From: Diaporthe sp. PMI_573
Lineage: Eukaryota; Ascomycota; Sordariomycetes; Diaporthales; Diaporthaceae
Length of the DNA stretch: 64,000 nucleotides
Direction: 5' to 3'
Assembly: GCA_021399435.1 (NCBI GenBank)
Contig: JAJTUP010000039.1
Span: 620,001 to 684,000, forward strand
The notes under the pieces were generated by a model. It worked only from the letters and a program-made list of their open reading frames with translations. It was not told the origin of the DNA and did not search any database. Shown one piece after another: positions 58,671-64,000 of the stretch. The translations under genes and the position numbers were made by a program. The stretch's first letter is position 1, and every line of letters starts with the position of its first letter.

Positions 58671-59903
58671 ATGCCTTCAGCCCTTCAACGAACCTCGTCC
58701 CCACTGGGCCATGCCCCGAAGGGCACATTTCTCATTCCGGATGCTGAGTTGGACAATCGCAGCGATGACGAAATCATCAACATGCTGCAGGCATCCACAA
58801 TAACCCCTCGCAATGAGCGGAACGTGTGGGCGTACTGGCATACGGGTTTCAATGCTATGCCGCCTTGGACAAAGCGGAACGTGATGCACTGGGCCCGAGT
58901 GCTAGGGCCCTCGTGGACAATACGCATACTCGATAACGTGCCGGGATCGTCGCACAACGCAAGCCATTTTGTGTCCTCCGACTTGCTCCCACCAGCTATG
59001 AGAGCCAAGAATATGTCGGGGCCGTATTCCGCCACCCATTCGGCCGATTTCGTACGGCTCCCGCTCCTCTTCCTCTACGGGGGATGCTGGCTGGATGTCG
59101 GCGCCATTCTTGTGCGATCCTTCGACGATATTTGGTGTATGCTCGAAGATCCGATGCAGCCGTATGAGTTTGCCGCCTTCACCTATGAAACGCGCCCCGG
59201 CGAGACTTCAGTTATCAACACGTGGATGATGGCCCGCAAGGATAACGGTTTGGTACGCCGCTGGCACGATACGTTCCTACATGTCTGGGGCGAAGCTACC
59301 AACTGCGAGGGTCTGTCGAAGCACCCACTTCTTCGTCACCTGAAGCCGTACGCGGCGCCTACCGATACGCTCATCATGAACGAGAATCACGAGGTCGTGA
59401 CTAAGTCTCGTGCTATTATGGATTACGGGGCCCAGGTGCACTGTCTGGAGCGGCTGCGTGACCTCGTGGACGTCGATGACGAATGGGACGGCCGTACATG
59501 TATCGACACGACGACGTTTCTGCTCCCGGCTATGAAAGAGATGTGGCACTACCAGGAGAGAACAGAATTCCTAGGCTACCGGCAGTTCGAGCTGTTGACG
59601 ACGCCGTACGATGCACCGGAGCCGCGGAGGTCCGAGGCCGAGGCATTTGTCAACGACATGCTCGCCAACACGATGATGATGAAGTTTTGCCACGGCCTCA
59701 AGGATGCCATGGCCTCCAGCTTAGCGGACCTGTGGGACGATCCGGTCAACTCGGATGCCGACCATGCCCCTGGGACTTTCGCTGAGTACCTCCGATGGGG
59801 AACCATGCATTTGCGCCAGACGAGGGAGCTGGTGCCTCAGAAATTGACGCCTGCGAGAAACAAGCCGTACCGTGCTGCAATGTTTGAGCCTTTTCCGGTC
59901 TAG
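58671..59903 (+). CDS. Capsule-synthesis (Caps_synth)-type glycosyltransferase-like protein
   Basis: An intronless frame encodes 410 aa from ATG 58671 (MPSALQRTSSPLGHAPKG). An upstream in-frame extension lacks an ATG near its start and is not family-like. The chain shows NVWAYWHTGFNAMPPWTKRNV, WTIRILDNVPGS, and HSADFVRLPLLFLYGGCWLDVGAILVRSFDDIW. That last block corresponds to the donor-binding region of GT32/Caps_synth enzymes, with Asp in WLDVG in place of a classical DxD. AAFTYE, INTWMMARK and HPLLRHLKPY follow, then a C-terminal Met-rich LANTMMMKFCHGL. It may transfer a sugar or act as a non-glycosyl transferase on the cluster product. Related genes are found in fungal metabolite clusters. 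No signal peptide is visible, so a cytosolic location is likely. Confidence 0.8.
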   Translation: MPSALQRTSSPLGHAPKGTFLIPDAELDNRSDDEIINMLQASTITPRNERNVWAYWHTGFNAMPPWTKRNVMHWARVLGPSWTIRILDNVPGSSHNASHFVSSDLLPPAMRAKNMSGPYSATHSADFVRLPLLFLYGGCWLDVGAILVRSFDDIWCMLEDPMQPYEFAAFTYETRPGETSVINTWMMARKDNGLVRRWHDTFLHVWGEATNCEGLSKHPLLRHLKPYAAPTDTLIMNENHEVVTKSRAIMDYGAQVHCLERLRDLVDVDDEWDGRTCIDTTTFLLPAMKEMWHYQERTEFLGYRQFELLTTPYDAPEPRRSEAEAFVNDMLANTMMMKFCHGLKDAMASSLADLWDDPVNSDADHAPGTFAEYLRWGTMHLRQTRELVPQKLTPARNKPYRAAMFEPFPV

Positions 59904-61351
59904 TTAGTTACCTAGAGAATATAGTTCATCCCACATGTTCCTCTGACGAAAACAAGCTCGTCCCCGATAATACCGTCTATCAAGATTGTCATCTGGAGTT
60001 TCCCAAATGGGAGGTTTCAAAGACATACAGTTGTGCGTTGACTCGTGGCTGAACCGAAACCCTAGCGGTGTACATGTTTATCCGCTTGATTATGCTTCCA
60101 GCTTGCATGCGTTTATAGTTTTCACGTATAGCCAATACGCGTAATCTGCCAAGAACCGCTTAATTTATGCTTCCGACTTGCATGTTTTTATGCTTTCCAC
60201 GTACAACCAATACGCATAAAGACAACACCACTAGTATAGGACGGTATGTTCTTGACGAACGTCAACCATCCCGTCTGGGACCGTCGTGAGTTGAGTCACA
60301 TCACATAGGGGACGAGGAAGCAAAATACATGGCAACAGATTAGCGTTTCAAATATTTCCGCATGACGTAAAGAATTTACGAAAGCCGCAGCATGTTTGTG
60401 CCACCTTCATTCTACATTCATGACGTCAATTGTATTGTCGGGGTTCGTTCTAGAGACGCTGTTTTTCACAGGTTAACATAGTAGATACCGACGACCGCGA
60501 GGCTGTTGGCTAGCCTGTCGATATTGTCCCTCTCTTTCTCGCGAGTAGCAATTTTAGAGATACAATACCTTTGTCTCCGGGCCAAACCACCAGAATGATA
60601 TTGTAAAAAGTGAGTAATGACCTCCCGTCCGGCCAAAGATTCTAACTATTCGATGACGTTATCTTTGGTCCCGACTGCCTGAATCCTATCTCTCTCGTAA
60701 GGTGGGTCGAATAACAGTTCAAAGCGCGGATTAAACGATTTGCTCACCACGTGAGCTTCTTGAATCGATGAGCATCTCTTCTTTCTCTCGATGAGATTCT
60801 GCTGGCTTCGACGCTCTTATTTTACCGAGTCATGGCACTAAGAGCGAGTAGTGTTACAGAACAAGCTTGCATTCTCTGCGTAATTACTCAGTTATCTGCG
60901 GAGTGTGCCGTCTTGGCCCCAGAACATGCCGCCGAGACCAAGGAATACGAGAAACTGTCGGCAGGGCTGTGTACGAAAACTACAGGTTCGTAAGACTATC
61001 CGTCTTTACCGCCAATGAGCATTGGTCGACGGAGTCAGTGGAAAGTCTCGCCGACATAGGAATATCCACATTCACTAGAACTCACCGGGGCCGTCTGTAC
61101 GATGTCTTCGTCGCGCACTTGAATCGTATTCTGCGCAGGCTATCAAGCTTTCCGAAGTCGCCGGCCTTGGCATGATACCCATTCAGTTCGTTACAACCTC
61201 TATGATCTACAATACTCCACAACAACTGAAGACTATCAACCAGAGTAAGCATAATCATGATTCGGTTCAATAAGAGTAATGACAATGCAAGATCGCGAAG
61301 TTAACATGCACCATAGACTTTAATAAGCGCACTAGCATTGTATTGTAAGTT
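59904..61351. other. 1.4-kb gene-free region with imperfect direct repeats
   Basis: No intact gene is recognised. It contains the 64-66-bp direct repeat pair at 60083-60221. A frame at 60867-61175 (102 codons) has no recognisable domain. Confidence 0.4.
60083..60221. repeat. Pair of imperfect 65-bp direct repeats
   Basis: Copy A (60083-60146) and copy B (60156-60221) both read CCGCTTRATT..TATGCTTCC, then CTTGCATG, TTTAT, TTTTCACGTA or TTCCACGTA, and CCAATACGC. They are separated by 9 bp and differ by scattered substitutions and small gaps. The origin is unknown. They could be a decayed mini-transposon or a duplicated regulatory segment. Confidence 0.65.
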
Positions 61352-61625
61352 CCGTTCATCACTTGAGGTTCGATCCCCACAAATTGCGATGCAACGGTTT
61401 CTTAGTGAACGTCGACCAAAGAGGAAATCCCGGACACCGTGGCAGGACTAAGATTCGGGAATTTGTGAAGCGAAGGCTATTATGATTGTTCTGGGTCTCA
61501 TCCTTCTCCACTATGACTGGAAACTACCGGATGGCAATGAGGTCAGGCTCGTGACTGCCTCCACGACGCTCATCCATGTCAAGAGGCGGGTGACAGAGAT
61601 AGAGCTGCCGTACTGTTTGGGTTCT
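61352..61625 (+). pseudogene. Decayed cytochrome P450 C-terminus
   Basis: Fragments of a P450 C-terminus can be read in order. These are RFDPHKL and VDQRGN near the PERF region, GLRFGNL just after the heme loop, then EAKAIMIVLGLILLHYDWKLPDG, the L-helix and beta region of a CYP71-like fungal P450, followed by ASTTLIHVKRRVTEIEL. The heme-cysteine part is deleted: GGC at about 61441 is followed directly by AGGACTAAG, where CPGLRFG is expected. A one-base shift separates GLRFGNL from EAKAI. No upstream P450 exons are recognised. This is a remnant of a third oxygenase that the cluster has lost, or a decayed gene from an older rearrangement. Confidence 0.75.
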
Positions 61626-62048
61626 CACTCACACTTGGTGGTGGCTAGCTCGAATTTCCCGCTGCTGGCATCGAATTTGATGTGTTCTACAAGCTTCTGG
61701 GTGGGAGGGGCGGAGGTCATATTGTGTAGGATATCCATGAGGTAGACTTCAATCCTGCGCTAGCAGAGATCAACGACCATCTATGATATGTTACGACACC
61801 AGATGCTTCTGAAATTCCTGAAGAAATTGGCAACAACCTTTTGTCGACTGGCTTTGTCTATTCATTCATTACCACAGGCTAAGGAATCTAGACGCAGTAC
61901 ATATTTTGGACAACACCAATTGCTTGTGCATCTCGGAGCAAATGGTGCCGGGTTAAGCCCTTGCGAAGCATCTGGTATAAGTAATGAGAATGATATGGAT
62001 TGCCAATAGGCCGGCGGCCTGGAGCAGTCGCCCTCGAATCCTCCACAT
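61626..62048. other. Short region with a possible second decayed coding fragment
   Basis: A plus-strand frame at about 61706-61880, interrupted by stops, reads DIHEVDFNPALAEINDHL and TTPDASEIPEEIGNNLL. This looks protein-like but cannot be assigned. It is either a further remnant of a lost cluster gene or chance. Confidence 0.3.
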
Positions 62049-63654
62049 CTATGGCATCCACACAATTTCTATGATAGCCAACATGGAGTCCGGGGACTGG
62101 AAAACATTATCGATGACGAACCTGGGGTCCGCTTCGGTGATTATTGCCTTCCACTCCTTCAAAGTCCTCTCTCGACCATTCATGGTGGCAATAAGGCCGA
62201 GGTCCATGGATCTATTTGTTTTATGATGTTAAAAAACATTTCAACTTCGGATCTAAATGGAAAACCAGAGTACATACCTTAAGTCTCTTTCCTTCCAAAG
62301 TGGCAAGGAGCTCCCTGGTTTCTCAGGCAGGAGTGATTCGTTCAGTAGGATCTTGGATCCCTTCTTGAGTTTCGGAATTTGGGCCCGGAGAACCTTTACG
62401 CCATACTTATCGGGCCAGTCGTGAAGGACCTGGCGGATGAGGTAGACATCCGCGGCAACCGTCTGCGTATCGAACATATCGTGGATCATGAAGTTGACCC
62501 GGCTCTTCAACCCGGCGGGCACAGCTGCGTGAGCCTCCTCCTTGTTCATGCCCATGTCCTGGACGAGCATGCTCAGGTTGGGAAACCGTTCCGCGAGCGC
62601 CAGCGAGATGCGGCCTCGGTAACCTCCAAGGTCAATGACTTGAACCTTACCAAGAGCGGCCCAGTCGTAGTCATTGAGCAAGTACTCGAGCTTGTATCCT
62701 GGGAACTCCCACTGGATTGTCATCCCGGAACCGAAGCGAGCCGCCCTCTCCGGGTCATTGGCCACGTTGCTGAAGTAGGAACCGGTGGTATTGTGCACGA
62801 GGTTGAATGCCTGGTCACATCCAGTTAGCCTCCTATCTCACAAGGCACGATAGAATATTTCCTTGACAGTCGAGCTTACCGTCTGGTCTGGTTCTTCACA
62901 GGTTGGCCATTTCTCACAGGCATCCACGATCTTCAGAGGGGTGTGATGTTAGTAGTGTTACTTCATTTGTTTTTATTTTCCTTTGTGTCTTCAGTGAACG
63001 CCTCACCTTGGACATAGTGGCCCAACCCTCCTCAGCACCCGCTCTGACAAAGGCAAGGAGCCATGGCTCACGGAGAGCCTTGGAAGTTTTGGTGTGCTCA
63101 ATGTATCCAGGTTCCCTCTCCCGGAAGATGCGCATGCATGCAGCGTCACGCATTAGACGTGAGACAACGCTTTCATCGAAACCTGTCTTTTGTGCGATCT
63201 CATCGAGGGACATCCGACCCCCAAGGGGCACCATATTTGGAATGTCGAAGCGGGCGATGAAGCCGAGGCTGCCAACGCTGTTGTTCTGCAGTGAGTCCAG
63301 ATACCACGGTCAGCGATGTTTGTGCTAGTAGGAGGGAATCGGCATGTTCACTGAACAACGTACTGAGCTGTTTTTAAGGATCAGCGTTGTTGGCTCTAGC
63401 AGAAGATCGTAGAGTTCCTTGGCGGCGTCCAGGACGGCGTCTTGAGCCTTGTTGCACTCATCGGGCAGTCGAGTTGGAGCATCCTCGTCAAAGGAAGGCG
63501 ATGGAATGCCCCTCGAGTCGAGGGTTGTCTGCAATTCCCCCACGGATTTGCTGACTATCGCGGCTAGCTCCACGATGCGAGGTGTAGTCTTGAGAGCAGG
63601 CATGATGATGGCTAGGGCGGGTTGACTTTTCTGAATAGATGTGATACCACTCAT
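62049..63654 (-). CDS. Class I SAM-dependent O-methyltransferase
   Basis: Five exons (63364-63654, 63007-63285, 62880-62930, 62278-62810, 62049-62211) give 1317 nt, 438 aa, normal for fungal plant-type O-methyltransferases. The first half is the helical dimerisation and winged-helix region, with NNSVGSLGFIARFDIPNMVP, MSLDEIAQKTGFDESVVSRLMR and REPGYIEHTKTSKAL. The SAM site is VIDLGGYRG (residues 265-273), followed by LVQDM. The catalytic base is His337 in VLHDWPD. Later motifs are KILLNESLLP and ERTLKEWKAIITEADPRF. Donors are GTACGT, GTGAGG, GTAAGC and GTATGT. The enzyme should methylate a phenolic or enolic hydroxyl, possibly one made by the cluster P450s. It is the rightmost complete gene and the cluster may continue past the window. 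Confidence 0.92.
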
Positions 63655-64000
63655 TCCAGACCTCTCAAGTAAGTCTCAATGCAGGGCAGCTATTTAATAG
63701 AAAAGCAGCACCGTACTTTGGCGTGGATATCTATGTGCACACATGTCAAGAAGATGGTTATATTGCGTGTGTTGGCTAGCCGAGAGATTATGAGTCGTGT
63801 AACTAAGGTTTGGCCTCGAGTTTGCAGTAAACCGCCGCTGATATACACCGCTATTCCTCCCGTCTGTAGTCGTATTAACAGTAAGGTTCAGCGGACTTTG
63901 CAGAACTGAGCGTGGAGCCTGTTTCTCTGATGCAATGTATGTGGACATGAAGTGTGTCCGAGTAACGTTGAAGCCATAATCTGGGGCAAACTGTACATAA
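63655..64000. other. Right edge, no gene seen
   Basis: These 346 bases contain the O-methyltransferase promoter. Short frames on both strands have no resemblance to known families. Confidence 0.4.

Noticed and set aside
60867..61175. 102-codon plus-strand frame considered as upstream P450 exon
   Set aside because: None of the P450 I-helix, ExxR or PERF motifs is present in it.
61350..61370. tRNA-like B box (GGTTCGATCC)
   Set aside because: The flanking bases do not form a T stem and no A box or acceptor stem is present. The sequence is better read as part of the P450 remnant (RFDP).

Overview
The window looks like a chromosome segment of a filamentous ascomycete (Pezizomycotina, most likely Sordariomycetes). 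The reasons are short GT-AG introns of about 50-110 nt with CTAAC/CTGAC-type branch points, HET-domain genes, a PTR2 peptide transporter, a mucin-like GPI protein, decayed Fot1-, copia- and gypsy-type transposons whose lesions resemble repeat-induced point mutation (RIP), and a secondary-metabolite gene cluster. The species cannot be named from the sequence alone. Exon limits given here were read by eye from splice signals, reading frame and family conservation, not from transcripts.

Layout. Positions 1-4.8 kb are an AT-rich transposon graveyard: the integrase/chromodomain tail of a Ty3/gypsy element, a decayed coiled-coil fragment, a nearly complete Fot1/pogo-like DNA transposon with matching 40-bp terminal inverted repeats, and the RNase H end of a Ty1/copia element. 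From 5.2 to 10.9 kb are a polytopic membrane protein and a PTR2-type transporter, both on the minus strand. Positions 10.9-15.0 kb hold no recognisable gene. From 15.2 to 23.5 kb a broken HET gene and an apparently intact HET gene flank a large repeat-rich GPI-type surface protein. From 24.1 to 30.5 kb are a dual-specificity phosphatase-like protein, a LaeA/UbiE-type methyltransferase and a conserved fungal protein of unknown function. From 33.6 to 39.4 kb are a small secreted cysteine-rich protein, a basic protein of unknown function, tRNA pseudouridine synthase PUS1 and an acyl-protein-thioesterase-like hydrolase.

From 41.2 kb to the right edge is a biosynthetic cluster: a full-size ABC-B exporter, a DMATS-type aromatic prenyltransferase, two cytochrome P450s, a TauD/xanthine-dioxygenase-like Fe(II)/2-oxoglutarate enzyme, an AsaB/CmcJ-like oxygenase, a capsule-synthesis (Caps_synth) glycosyltransferase-like protein, a decayed third P450 and a class I O-methyltransferase. 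No PKS, NRPS, terpene cyclase or zinc-cluster regulator is present in the window. The scaffold enzyme must therefore lie beyond the right edge, or the DMATS acts directly on a small aromatic acceptor. Inferred scheme: prenylation of an aromatic substrate, several oxidations, possible sugar transfer, O-methylation and export. The PUS1 and thioesterase genes mark the probable left border.

Several genes carry small lesions or odd junctions: four in the HET pseudogene, a 31-nt junction in the DMATS and a possible lost base in the AsaB-like gene. These should be checked against raw reads or cDNA before the genes are called broken or intact.
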